From assembly GCA_002286855.1 (NCBI GenBank), contig NRSV01000069.1, positions 125,837 through 189,836 on the forward strand: 64,000 nt of DNA. The letters are read 5' to 3'. Source of the DNA: Bipolaris cookei (taxonomy: Eukaryota > Ascomycota > Dothideomycetes > Pleosporales > Pleosporaceae). The notes beneath the pieces are model-generated. The model made no database searches, was not told where the DNA came from, and worked only from the letters and a program-made list of their open reading frames with translations. Numbering within the stretch: position 1 is the stretch's first letter; each line of letters begins with the position of its first letter. This document shows, one piece after another, positions 44,494 through 54,452 of the stretch. The position numbers were made by a program, and so were the translations under genes.

Positions 44494-44878
44494 ATGCATT
44501 TTTCCGCTCTTGTTACGCCCATCATCGTTGGACTTGCTCTGGCCGCACCCACCCCTAGTGTGGATCATGGTATGCTTGCATCCTTTTCTATACAGCAAGC
44601 ATCTGAAAACGAATAGTTAGCTCATTTGTCTAGAAGGATATGGCCCCGTAATTGGCCGCGCGGCAGCCATCAATGAGCGACGACTTGATTCTTTAACGAC
44701 CCGATCTGATGAAAAACGAGGCCTTCAATTTGACGCTGATGGAACCGGCTCACAAGCCGAATTCGACAAATGAGACCTTCGTCTCGGCACTGATGAAATC
44801 GACAAGCGGGCTCCCCGTGAAGAAAGCGACTAGCGAGGCGTCGTTGAAGACGAGGTGAATGGATTCGAAATAAAGTGA
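44494..44878 (+). pseudogene. Small secreted protein with repeated Kex2 (KR) sites; candidate RiPP-type precursor
   Basis: Exon 1 (44494-44569) encodes a signal peptide (MHFSALVTPIIVGLALAAP). Intron 44570-44633 has GTATGC..TCTAG. Exon 2 has acidic spacers separated by Lys-Arg-type dibasic sites of D-x-K-R form, the arrangement of Kex2-processed secreted precursors. In-frame TGA at 44771 and TAG at 44831 fall exactly at or beside dibasic positions, so the protein ends after 71 residues. The frame otherwise stays open to TGA at 44876. The segments between dibasic sites are not identical repeats, and no Tyr-containing core is obvious. The location, 1.4 kb upstream of and co-oriented with a UstYa-like gene, suggests a dikaritin-type precursor. 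That is inference. It could also be an ordinary small secreted protein. Confidence 0.5.
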
Positions 44879-46313
44879 AACAAATCTGAAGACGGAACTG
44901 AATAAACAAAAAAGATGAGAAAAGTTGGCATTAGCAGCGTGGTAACACTCTATCTTCAACGTCACGCACAATCCTCTCTATATGGATGTACTTTCGTTGC
45001 ACTAGTACCTGATAGATAGCTTGCTGTGCCTCAATATAAGAGATGATCATTGCTCTTGTTTTTTACTATTCCCATTTCTTTAGTCAGTACCAATCATGCT
45101 CGACTGGCACTTGTAAAGATACTGTCACTCCACTAGACTGTCCTGAGAACCTGTGTTTGAACTTTCCGCCGGTAATTGATATAATGCATGCGAGTTCAGC
45201 CAGCTGGGAAAACATGCGTATCTAGGATTTTCAACGCATTTGCAGTGCCTTTCCCCGTCTCATTTATACGCGACTGTGTCATCAGGCACTCTCAAGAGCA
45301 TGCTCAAAAGGCGAGACTCTCTAGACCGCATGGTATAGTGAGATTATGGATGCTTATCGGCTGGAATATTCAAGTCCAGAAACTTTGTCAAAACCCTGCT
45401 TGGAATTATCTCAAGTAATAGCATCGTGTCATCTCACTGAACGGTGTGATGATCGTTCGAGTATGACGCACGAGTAAGTCTTCCTGAAACTCATCGGCGA
45501 TACGATCAGCAACAGGCAGTGTAAGTATCACACCTATCGGTCCGATCTCTATCCGAGCAATATCGAAAGTTTGCTGCTCCTCTACGATTATGCTGAAGTA
45601 CTACTGGGCATGTGGATTTTATATTCTCCAAATCTCTATACTTGTTTAGAGTTACTTTTCGTAAAATATCATCTTCGAATTTTGTTTCTTGGTATAACGC
45701 AAGTAACCCCGTATCTTGGAGTTTGGCAGCTAAATCTTACATAAAACTTCTCCTGCTTTCTACGATATCAGCTTTTCCGTAACCGATTTACTACAAATAT
45801 CGACAAAAAAGCGGCAAAATTTCTGGCTCAGAGCCTGCACAATCTAGTCGGCGTATCTATCCGTGATATTCCGCCGTCATCTAGTTGCCGCCGTCTACAA
45901 ATAGCGTCATAAGTCTTATCTCTTTGATTTATTTGTTGCTTACGCTGCTCGCCGACCAAATATTCTGTTAGTAGTCCGTGGGAGAATGACGGCATTTGGA
46001 ACATGGATATTGGCTAGATAGGAACTATTCAGACTGTATGTATACTGTCGATATACTGCTGGCTGCTTTACTCGAGTGCAGACGACAGCAGTACTAAACC
46101 ATTGTAGTTGATTTACATGTACCTAGATTGTCTACTAGTGGCAGCCCGAATTATCAATCTCGGTTATTGCTCCAGCTCACCACGGTCTAACAACTGTCGC
46201 AACGACTCCGAAGGTAGTCAGCCGGTCTCTAAGCGCCCCTGTACTAGACGCTCTGGAAATTTGGACATCATCGAATCATTTCTTACGACTCATTCCCGAT
46301 CCTCGAACTCGCA
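44879..46313. other. 1.4-kb interval between the Kex2-site gene and the UstYa-like gene
   Basis: A/T-rich with scattered short frames (for example 45043-45225 and 45188-45418). No second UstYa motif (HxxHC) or tyrosinase motif was found. Confidence 0.4.
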
Positions 46314-47263
46314 ATGCCAAATCTAGACAAAGAAAATGACGAAGGGACTGCTTTTCTTCACGATGAGGATGAGGCGTCACAAATAGGTGGATGGGATGCT
46401 CCATACAGCTATTTCCGACGTTGGTGTTGTTTAACAGTCGTTAATGTGTTGCTACTTTTAACATTCACCGTCATAAATCTTACCATCTGGTCTCGTCGCA
46501 GACCCAGTTCCTGGCAAACAGACTTCCCAGACGCACGCAAGATCGTTCAATACGAGGAACAGACATACACTGGGGCGTTAACTTACGATACGATCCAGCG
46601 TCGAGTTATCCGCCTACATGACGCAAAAGTGGAATATTTCGGGCCGCCAAGTCCAGAAATAGATCAAGCGTGGCAGGAGTTGTTACACGGCATGTACCAA
46701 ACTCAACTGCATATATGAATAGACGTGAGGCTCTGGTTCTAATATTGGCTTTAGGTGAATTTCCGACCATGAGCAAGAAAGAAGCTACGCCGTTTTTGGA
46801 CAATTTGACACCGCAGCGCAAAGATGGAGAGTACAATTTCGAGTAAGACATAACACAGATCTATCTTCTGTTTATAAAAGAATCATTTCTGACAGCTTTG
46901 CTCAAATTTCCTAGACCCGATGTTTTTCATTCGCTTCACTGCCTCAATGCCATACGTAACGAGCTTCAGCCAATGCTCTATAACGTTTCCAATGAGCACA
47001 ATGTTCACTCACAAACTGAGAGGAGAATAGCAGAGAAAATCGGTGACCCTATGTGGAACGTAAAACATATGGAACATTGTTTGGACCGCATCCGACAGGC
47101 CCTGATGTGCCACGGTGATCTGACTCCATCTCCACTTTACTCATGGCCAGGATTCCCGCTTTCTCTAGGGCGTTCGGGAGCACATACTTGTCGAAAATGG
47201 GAACCCATTCGGGAGTGGATGAACGAGAGGGCTCGCAATGGCAAAGCTCTTCATGAACGATAG
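46314..47263 (+). CDS. UstYa-like (DUF3328) oxidase-family protein
   Basis: The model is join(46314..46689, 46755..46842, 46915..47263), 270 aa, with no internal stop. A single membrane helix lies at about 37-59 (TVVNVLLLLTFTVINLTIW) after a short acidic N-terminus. The two signature HxxHC motifs are present: HSLHC at 160-164 and HMEHC at 206-210. Family members (UstYa/UstYb, PhomYc-type) catalyse oxidative cyclisation or related steps on ribosomal peptides and other metabolites. Intron 2 (46843-46914) is GT-AG. Intron 1 (46690-46754) keeps the frame only with a GC donor (CG|GCATGT), giving LLHGEFPTMS. The upstream neighbour is the Kex2-site secreted protein. No P450, methyltransferase or transporter lies in between. 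Confidence 0.85.
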
Positions 47264-47524
47264 AAAACCCAACTAGTCTTACAAATGTCGATCATTTGTC
47301 GACATGGCTGCAATCATATGTCCAAACCATGCATGAGATTGTTAGGACACCATCAAAAGCTCACTTACAATTGCAAAATCTGAGACCGGGGTAGCTGAAG
47401 CATGTTGCGATTTGCCTAGTATAATGAAATAGCTGCGGGCTATCGTATTTATGTGTTTAATTTTTTGCAGTCTGAACGATTGGCTCAAGTTCTATCATGA
47501 GCTGAATCAAGCCGAGATATTGAC

Positions 47525-48579
47525 TCATCTTTGCAATTCAATCAATGCCTCCACTTTCTGGGCAATCTTGCCAAAAACCGTTGCTCGCTCTCCATCTGGC
47601 TCCGACACGACGGTTGGCTTACCCCGATCCGCATTCTCACTAATGCTGCCATGTAAAGGAATCTCGCCCAGCATGTTTAAATCGTACTTGCTGCACATAT
47701 CGCTGATTTTCTTCATGCTGCCAAATACCTCATGTACATCTCCACATCCGGAGCACTTGAAGCCTGCCATGTTACACACAAGGCCTAGCAGCTTTACATC
47801 GACTTTTCGAAACAGCTCGATACCTTTTGCTGAATCCTTGAGAGATAGGTCTTGAGGTGTAGAGACAATAACGGCGCCATCTAATGTCAGTTGCTGGGTG
47901 ATGGTGAGCTGTACATCTCCAGTCCCAGGTGGCATGTCGAGGACCAGGATGTCCAGACCACCCCACTCGACTTCATGGAGCAGTTGCTGCATAGCCTTCA
48001 TGACCATTAGGCCACGCCATGCTACCGGCGAGGACTCTGGGATGAGGTAACCCATGGACATGGACTTGAGACCATAGTTGGAGAGGGGTATGAGTTGGTT
48101 GTCTGGTAGGCAAAGTTAGGACTTGTCAGTATGCTGGGGCGCTCGGGACTGACTGGTAGACAGTCGAGGTTCGCCAGCTAGGTTTAGCAAAGTTGGTATG
48201 GATGGACCGAAAATATCAGTATCCAATATACCAGCTTTGTAACCACGCCGCGCGAAGCTCAAGGCCAGGTTCACTAAAACATGATTTTAGCGTGTGGTCG
48301 TCGGCCATGGCGTAGACATTAGTCTAGCATACCGGCAATGGTGCTCTTTCCAACACCACCCTTTGCCGATGAAACAGCAATCACTTTTTTCACATCTTTG
48401 ATACTCCGCTTCTGTGGCAATCCTCGTTGCATCCGAGGCATTTGCGGCGGTGCGCCGGACCGCGGAAGGCCCTGCGCCAGACATCAGCCACTGCGCCCGC
48501 CTACATGTTAACCACAACATACAAGGGGGTTCTCATGCTGCAAACACCGCAATGTTGAAAAGAGCCGTGGTTTCAACAT
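47525..48579 (-). CDS. IND1: Mitochondrial Fe-S assembly P-loop ATPase (IND1/NUBPL type)
   Basis: The model is complement join(47525..48102, 48154..48273, 48333..48471, 48523..48579), 297 aa. It is a Mrp/NBP35-family scaffold that delivers Fe-S clusters, in the IND1 subgroup to respiratory complex I. A basic, hydroxylated N-terminus (MLKPRLFSTLRC) fits a mitochondrial presequence. The deviant Walker A AKGGVGKST (about 55-63), the Asp motif ILDTDIFGPSIP, DILVLDMPPGTGDVQLT (Walker B/switch) and the paired Cys KCSGCGDVHEVFG are all present. Introns 48103-48153, 48274-48332 and 48472-48522 are GT-AG and join the frame. IND1 rather than cytosolic NBP35/CFD1 is preferred because of the presequence, the small size and the single CxxC. 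Confidence 0.88.
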
Positions 48580-48784
48580 GATTTTGAGATGCAACACGAG
48601 CTGCGGAGTTGGTAGCGGAGGTGACGTGCATCGGCAAAATGAAACGCCGACATCTGTTGACTTTTTTGTGGGGCACAGAGGGAACTTTCTCTTCGCGTGC
48701 CCATGCAACCAAGAATACCATAACCCGACATCGACGCCATGAAGAAATCCAAGGCCAGGGGTATAGGCACTTGATGGTCGCGCT
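48580..48784. promoter_or_regulatory. 205-bp divergent promoter between IND1 and BFR2
   Basis: The two start codons face away from each other across 205 bp, so both promoters must overlap here. No TATA box is evident. Confidence 0.6.
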
Positions 48785-50281
48785 ATGGAAAGAATGCTAA
48801 CAGATACATTAGATTTCGATCCCGAGTCTCTACTCGACCCTGCGCCCAGCTCCAGCGAGGACGAGCGCTCCGGTAGCGACATCTCAGATGTCGAAGATGA
48901 CAAAGCTGGGCGCGAGCACTATACAGCTGTAGGAAGGAGCAAGCTACGTAGACCTATTGAGATGCCCCTCGGACCGGAGTATGTTGGGCGCAAAATAGAC
49001 CGCAAGACTCTGGAGGACAGCGACAGCGACAGCGACAGCGACGATCCGTTTGCGAGAGGTTTTGACGACGAAGCTAGCGAAGCTAGTGACGAAGAAGGAG
49101 AAGATGACATCAATGGCGCTGAACTTGATAGTGAAGATGAGAGTGGTGGAAGTGACGCCGACGCCGGTTTGGATCTGGACATGAGTGATGAAGACGAAGG
49201 GGTGGGAAGCTCTGCCGAGGGTATCAGCGACGACGAAGAGAACGAAGAGGACTCCGAAGATTCAGATGAGGAAAGGATTAGCAAAGACAACAAGCCTAAT
49301 GCATCTGCCGTACGCGATCTCATGGCTTCAAGCAAGTCTTTTACATCGACAATTGCTGCCGGCACCCAGTCCGATGTTGCCAAAGGAGAGGCTGTCAAGA
49401 CACAGCGCAAGACTTTTGACACATTACTCAACTCCCGCATCCGATTACAGAAAGCCTTGATCAGTACCAACTCCATGGCTGCGGAGCCATACAGGAATGA
49501 AGCCGCTCAAGAAGCACCGGTCGAGGCTGCAGAGGCCGCAGCCTTGACATTGCTAAATAATCTTACAAACCTCCGATTATCGTTGGAAGAGTCACGAACA
49601 GGCCAAAAGCGGAAGCGCGCCAATTTCGACCATGCGACACCGTCATCGGAAATCTGGTTTACTATTCAGGACATGGAAAAGGTCACTTTGCCACACCGTA
49701 AAGCAATTATTGAGAGGTGGTCAAGCAAGACGAAAGCCACGACCGTAACCAACAACAAGGCTCGTCTCAACGTTTCTGCCCAACAAACACTTACCGAAGT
49801 CCTTGAATCACAGCTTACGTCGTCCCATCTCGTCACTCGCACACAAATGCCTCGCTCATGTGCACCCCTCCAATCGTCCAACAAAGCAACACAGCCTGAC
49901 CCTACTATCTACGATGATGCTGATTTCTACGGGTTGATGCTCAAGGAGCTTCTCGAGCAGCGCTCTGCCGACCTCAATGCTAATGGAACGGCCGAGTTTG
50001 TTGTACAGGCGCCGTGGCAGGTAGCCCGTGAAGCCAAGACCAAGAAGGTCGTCGATACAAAGGCCAGCAAGGGGCGCAAGCTTCGGTATACTGTCCAAGA
50101 GAAGCTACAGAATTTCATGGCGCCAGAAGACAGGGGCGAATGGGGCGATCGGCAAAGAGATGAGTTATTTAGTAGTTTATTTGGGCAGAGGCTGGGGCTT
50201 GGGGAGCATGATGAAGTTGAGAGCGAAGAGGAAGAGCAAGTGGATACAGAGGAAGCCGGCTTGATGCTGTTCAGGAGCTAG
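48785..50281 (+). CDS. BFR2: BFR2/AATF ribosome-biogenesis protein
   Basis: Single exon, 498 aa. It acts in the nucleolus in early 40S/18S rRNA processing (SSU processome). The N-terminus (LDFDPESLLDPAPSSSEDE) and REHYTAVGRSKLR..PLGPEYVGRKIDR are characteristic. A long Asp/Glu/Ser acidic region (about 75-170) is followed by the AATF leucine-rich domain (RKTFDTLLNSRIRLQKALIS). The C-terminal TRAUB domain contains DDADFYGLMLKELLEQR and DTKASKGRKLRYTVQEKLQNFMAP. A second Met at codon 4 is equally possible as the start. Confidence 0.92.
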   Translation: MERMLTDTLDFDPESLLDPAPSSSEDERSGSDISDVEDDKAGREHYTAVGRSKLRRPIEMPLGPEYVGRKIDRKTLEDSDSDSDSDDPFARGFDDEASEASDEEGEDDINGAELDSEDESGGSDADAGLDLDMSDEDEGVGSSAEGISDDEENEEDSEDSDEERISKDNKPNASAVRDLMASSKSFTSTIAAGTQSDVAKGEAVKTQRKTFDTLLNSRIRLQKALISTNSMAAEPYRNEAAQEAPVEAAEAAALTLLNNLTNLRLSLEESRTGQKRKRANFDHATPSSEIWFTIQDMEKVTLPHRKAIIERWSSKTKATTVTNNKARLNVSAQQTLTEVLESQLTSSHLVTRTQMPRSCAPLQSSNKATQPDPTIYDDADFYGLMLKELLEQRSADLNANGTAEFVVQAPWQVAREAKTKKVVDTKASKGRKLRYTVQEKLQNFMAPEDRGEWGDRQRDELFSSLFGQRLGLGEHDEVESEEEEQVDTEEAGLMLFRS

Positions 50282-50625
50282 ACGTAGTGGCATATTTTCC
50301 GCATATTATTCAGTCTTTGGTTGGTACAGGAAGTCCACCTGGGTGCTCCAAATTAACCTGAATTTGGTGCTTCAACAATATGATATTGTACCAAATTAGA
50401 TTGGTTCTTCAAGCAACGTTATCCAATTTTGCATTGAGTGGAAATTTTGCTTGTATTATTTGCTAATTAAAGCAGCGCGAGGGTATACAAAAAGTATATA
50501 CGACAAGTCGACGAGCGTGTGTACAAATGTACAAGACCTCGCTTATAATACATCTATTTAATGACTAATTATCACCTACATCTTGCACCTAAGTACAAGC
50601 TCCTCTAAATTCTGTCACAAGTAAT
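50282..50625. other. Convergent 3' flank, BFR2 and membrane protein gene
   Basis: About 340 bp, A/T-rich, no gene. Probably two 3' UTRs. Confidence 0.45.
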
Positions 50626-51477
50626 TTACGCTTCCTTAATCAACTTGCGTGTCGCGCTCTCCATCCACAGCTTTGTGTACCAGCGATGTGCAGCCTGAAG
50701 GTGCGCCGGCTGAGGCTGGGTGCCTTGGCCCTCTGGTGATGTATCTACGAAAACGGACTTGAGGTGAAAAGTAGCCATCTGGGCTTCGTCGTCCTTTGAA
50801 ACTTCCATGGAGAAGAGACCATCCGAGGATCGATGATTTTGGTTCAGCGGTGAATCACCACATCGCACGATAACCTGGTCCACCACGCTGATTAGCATAA
50901 CACAATTGCTGACGCCGGGGCTCAAACACAACTAAAATTCGTATAATAATACCTTGTCATCTGTATGCTCTACGACCTCAAAATGATCCACAATCTTAGT
51001 TCCGACTGGGTAAGGACTTTTCTCCAAGTCCTTGACATCCCAGAGATGATCTTTCCTGCCCTCAAGTGCGCGATATTTTCTTTCCAGGTACCGCCTCTGG
51101 ACCCGGAATGCGACACCACTCCAGATGCCCCTGCAAAAATCCGTCGCAAGCGCTTTCTGGTCCACGGATATCCGTCCCCCACCGCCCTTCATCCAGTACT
51201 TCTCCGGCAACTTTCCGTACGGGATCTGCTTGATGGCGTGGTCTATGCAGGCAGGCGGATTGTTGAGGGGATTGTGGTCGCGGAAAGTCTTGGTCGTGAG
51301 GTCCGGAGCAGATATGTCAAAGGGCACGAATTTGGTGTTGCGTGTGTAGAAGGAAGATACGCTGTATGCTAACAATGCGTTTGCGCCCAAGCCGCCCGTG
51401 ATGCCGACGAGGATACCGAGAATACGCTTGGGGCCTGAGAGCCGTTTTATTTGCGGGGGCGGGGAGATGGTGTTCAT
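50626..51477 (-). CDS. Conserved-looking fungal protein with one N-terminal membrane helix
   Basis: The model is complement join(50626..50874, 50953..51477), 257 aa. Intron 50875-50952 (GTATTA..GCTAATC..CCAG) joins HTDDK to VIVRCGDSP. After a Pro-rich start, residues about 19-42 (ILGILVGITGGLGANALLAYSV) form a membrane helix. The remaining domain (CIDHAIKQIPYGKLPEKYW, then WSGVAFRVQRRYLE and GDSPLNQNHRSSDGLFSMEV) looks like a compact alpha/beta domain. I do not recognise a named family. A mitochondrial or ER-anchored role is possible but unsupported. Confidence 0.7.
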
Positions 51478-52359
51478 GGTGACGGTGAGGGAGACAGGAA
51501 AGAGCGGGGCGAGACACTGAAGGGCGGGTGAGTATCTCTGAAAGCAATTCGGCCCAAGGAGAGGATTATTATAAGTCGTGACGAGTTTCGTCGCGGGACA
51601 GGTAGCCTGCCACTATTTGCTCTTGTGAAAGCCAACTGCGACCGAAAAGCTTGGGCCTCCAGTTTGCGGCACCGCGTTTCGGGCATGCCGAATTCCGGTC
51701 GGCGATTGCTTCTTGCTATTCAGTTACCGACATTCGTTCGTGAACTTATACATTGTTACCGCATAATCGATGCAGATTATGTTCGAGGGAGAAAAGGAAA
51801 AACTAGGCACTTGGACATAGTCGTTCTCAATTGATGTCACTACCAGATCTGGTTTCACAGCGTTTGATGGCGATGATGCAGTCCATAGGTGCCTGTTTCG
51901 CTCATAGAAATAACAAGATTTTCCATGAACAGGAAGGAAAATGATGCTATTACGACCAAACTTAGTCGAGCAACAAGTAGGTGCTGATTTTCAGGATCTT
52001 TTTGAACCCATTCGAACAGAAGACACGTCACTTGCAGATTGGCTCTCGGATGAATGAATTGCATGTCAATATCTTTTTCCTCTCCAAAATACACAAGCGC
52101 CAGAGTAGACAGGAGTGACCAAGTCCAATATCGTATTACATGGGCTCTGAACCAATACAACACCTTTAAAATGCTCATCGTATCAGAAATTACGCGCTCA
52201 TGCTATGAAAGACAAACGCCCTATTATGTATGATACACGTCTATATGGTATTCCTAAGCTCCAAGTGCTTCAGGTTGCCTCTTCACCCTAGATGCTTCAG
52301 CCATTGTGTATGGCGATGAAAGAAAAGAAGAGTAAGAATCCAAAGGATTTAGAGTCCGC
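51478..52359. other. Intergenic; possible 107-aa membrane ORF
   Basis: A minus-strand frame at 51855-52178 starts MSILKVLYWFRAHVIRYWTW and has two hydrophobic stretches, but it lacks support beyond being open. No other gene is visible. Confidence 0.3.
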
Positions 52360-53777
52360 TTAGAAAACAAAGATCTCGTCTTGAGGTTTCGAGATGGAGC
52401 CTGTAGATTTGCGTTAGCAGAGTGTCCAATGTTTTCAAATTGAAGCCATGTCTTACCTGGTGCTTTGAAGCCACGCTCTTGGAGATAGTTGGACATGGAG
52501 TGTACCATCGGGTCTGGACCACAGAGAAGGATCTTGCTGTCCCCACCAGCTGGCGCAGGCATATGCTGATCAATCAGCTCTTTGCTGATACGGCCTTTTG
52601 CACCTTGCCAACTGGTGGAAGGGTTGCTGAGAACATAGTGCACACTGAATTGGCTGTTCTCCTCGGCGAATCGGTCCAGCTGATCTTTAAGCAAGATGTC
52701 GGCTTCAGTTTTGTTGACGAACAACAGGGTGACCTTGGTATGATCGCGCGGGTCTTCGCAGATACGTCGAATGATTTGGAGCATGGGCGTGATGCCAGTG
52801 CCGCCAGCGACCATTCCAAGTTCCTTAACGAGGTTCTTATGATATTTCATTTCGCCCTTGGGGCCTCGAATCTCAACCTTGTCTCCAATGTTCAGCTTGT
52901 TTAGCCACGGTGTTAACTTGCCACCTTCGTATATTTTGATTGTTAGTTCCAGTCGGCCTAGGTCTTGGTTGCTGGAAGTAGGCGTGTATGATCGGGTTAT
53001 CTGCTTGCCATCAACCTCATGCCTGATTGCAATGTGCTGACCAGTGGGTAGGCCAAGGATAGAGTTCTCGCTAGGAAGGCCAAAAACGAAGCGAACGGTG
53101 TCGTGGGAAACATTTGTCTTCTCGATCAGCGGAAACGGCTGGTAGATGCGGGCGTTGAGGACACCAAGATTGATGTCCTTCTTCTTGGTTGGCTTGGACG
53201 CCGTACACTTTGCCCTGAAATGCGCGGGATACGCCCTGAAATCCATATGTGCGACATCGAAGCTTTTCGTAGCCCAGACGCTGGCATAGCCCGCGACTAC
53301 CATGCTGAAAATGGAAGAGACTGCAAAACCCTTCCAAAAGCCGCTGTTTTGGAGATGGCGCAAGTACGGTGTGACCTTGTGGCCGTAAATGAAGGACAAG
53401 ATGATCGAAGCCAGTCCAAGCCCCATGGTTGGTAGTTGAGCGAGACTTGACGTGGGCGGAGGGAGCCTGTTGACGACAAAGACTTTGTTTGGCTTGATGA
53501 CTGGCATTCTGTTTGCCCCGTGGTCGGTCCAGTCATCATCGGCAAGGCGGCCGATTCGATAGCTCTCGAGGATTTCCCTGGCGTCGGTGGAATGGCCAAT
53601 GTCTTCATATGCGGTGGTCGCATCCGCTCCGGCGTTCTCGAGAAGAAACTCCTTGCCACCGGGGTGTTCTTCTTGGTAGTCGGTCACATCGTAGACATAG
53701 TTCCAGAGAGTGAGCCAGAGGTCATTCTTACTGTTGTGCCTGGCTACCTCTGCGAGGGTGTATACGGCGTCGGCCAT
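52360..53777 (-). CDS. Cytochrome b5 / NADH-cytochrome b5 reductase fusion
   Basis: The model is complement join(52360..52400, 52457..53777), 453 aa. The N-terminal cytochrome b5 domain (1-80) has both haem His ligands (EEHPGGKEF His 38, DIGHSTDAR His 62). Two hydrophobic stretches follow (about 115-132 and 145-167), then a ferredoxin-reductase domain with RSYTPTS (FAD), GGTGITPMLQII (NADH/FAD-binding) and LLCGPDPMV (NADH). Intron 52401-52456 (GTAAGA..CTAAC..ACAG) is needed to reach the expected end (KPQDEIFVF). Read-through gives an unrelated tail. It transfers electrons from NADH to a haem acceptor, probably at the ER membrane. Its start faces the P450 gene across 675 bp. Confidence 0.92.
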
Positions 53778-54452
53778 GTTGGCAGATGTGGTCGAGTGAA
53801 GGAATGCGGTGCTCTTGGTCGCCAGAAACGAGGCTGCGACGACGAGAGCTTTTGCTCGACGCCGGCCCACCTCGACATCGCCGTCGCCATGGCGTCGCAC
53901 GAGGAGAGTGGATCGGCCATGGCCATTGCACATGCACAGATCACAACTGGATTGTTGGCATGCAAATTTCAGAACGCTACGACGGCAGCGCAAGGTCGAA
54001 GGCGCCACTGGCCGTTGGGAGTGGAGATGGGTGGCCCCCAGTTGCCGATGCTCATCGTTATCCTGGCCAATGGTAGTGCCGTCGTTCACCAGACCCGCAT
54101 CGCTGTGATCGGCATCCTCGTGGCGCACACGCATTTATCTCCGACACCCCTGGGCTGCACAAAATCTGCAAAGAAAAGGGTTCGGCCGGATAGCTCGCAC
54201 GACCTACATTACTGCTATGCTTTCTGTAAAGATGCCTCGGTCCATACCCTAGAAGGTACGAATTCGTGTGCTGGCGGGTGGCCCTATGTCATAACATCGG
54301 GCTAGCTGCTCTCTTGGCCGATGATATGAATGCGTCCCACCACTGTCGCCGTCCAAGGGGAACAGTGAAATTACGATATTAATTCCTCGTCTCCTTATTG
54401 CTACTCTGGCTGAGTCTCGAGACCCGACTCGCACCTGCCTTACTCTGGACCA
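53778..54452. promoter_or_regulatory. Divergent promoter, b5 reductase and P450
   Basis: 675 bp separate the two start codons. Open frames crossing it (including an in-frame upstream extension of the reductase) lack domain character. No regulatory motif was identified with confidence. Confidence 0.5.

Noticed and set aside
44634..44878. Calling the Kex2-site gene a confirmed dikaritin precursor
   Set aside because: Segments between dibasic sites are not repeated and lack an obvious Tyr-containing core, so it is kept only as a candidate.
45043..45418. Short frames between the Kex2-site gene and the UstYa-like gene, examined as a second pathway enzyme
   Set aside because: No HxxHC, copper-binding or methyltransferase motif is present.
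53778..54134. N-terminal extension of the cytochrome b5 reductase frame
   Set aside because: The 119 extra residues have no domain character and precede a well-placed Met at the start of the b5 domain.
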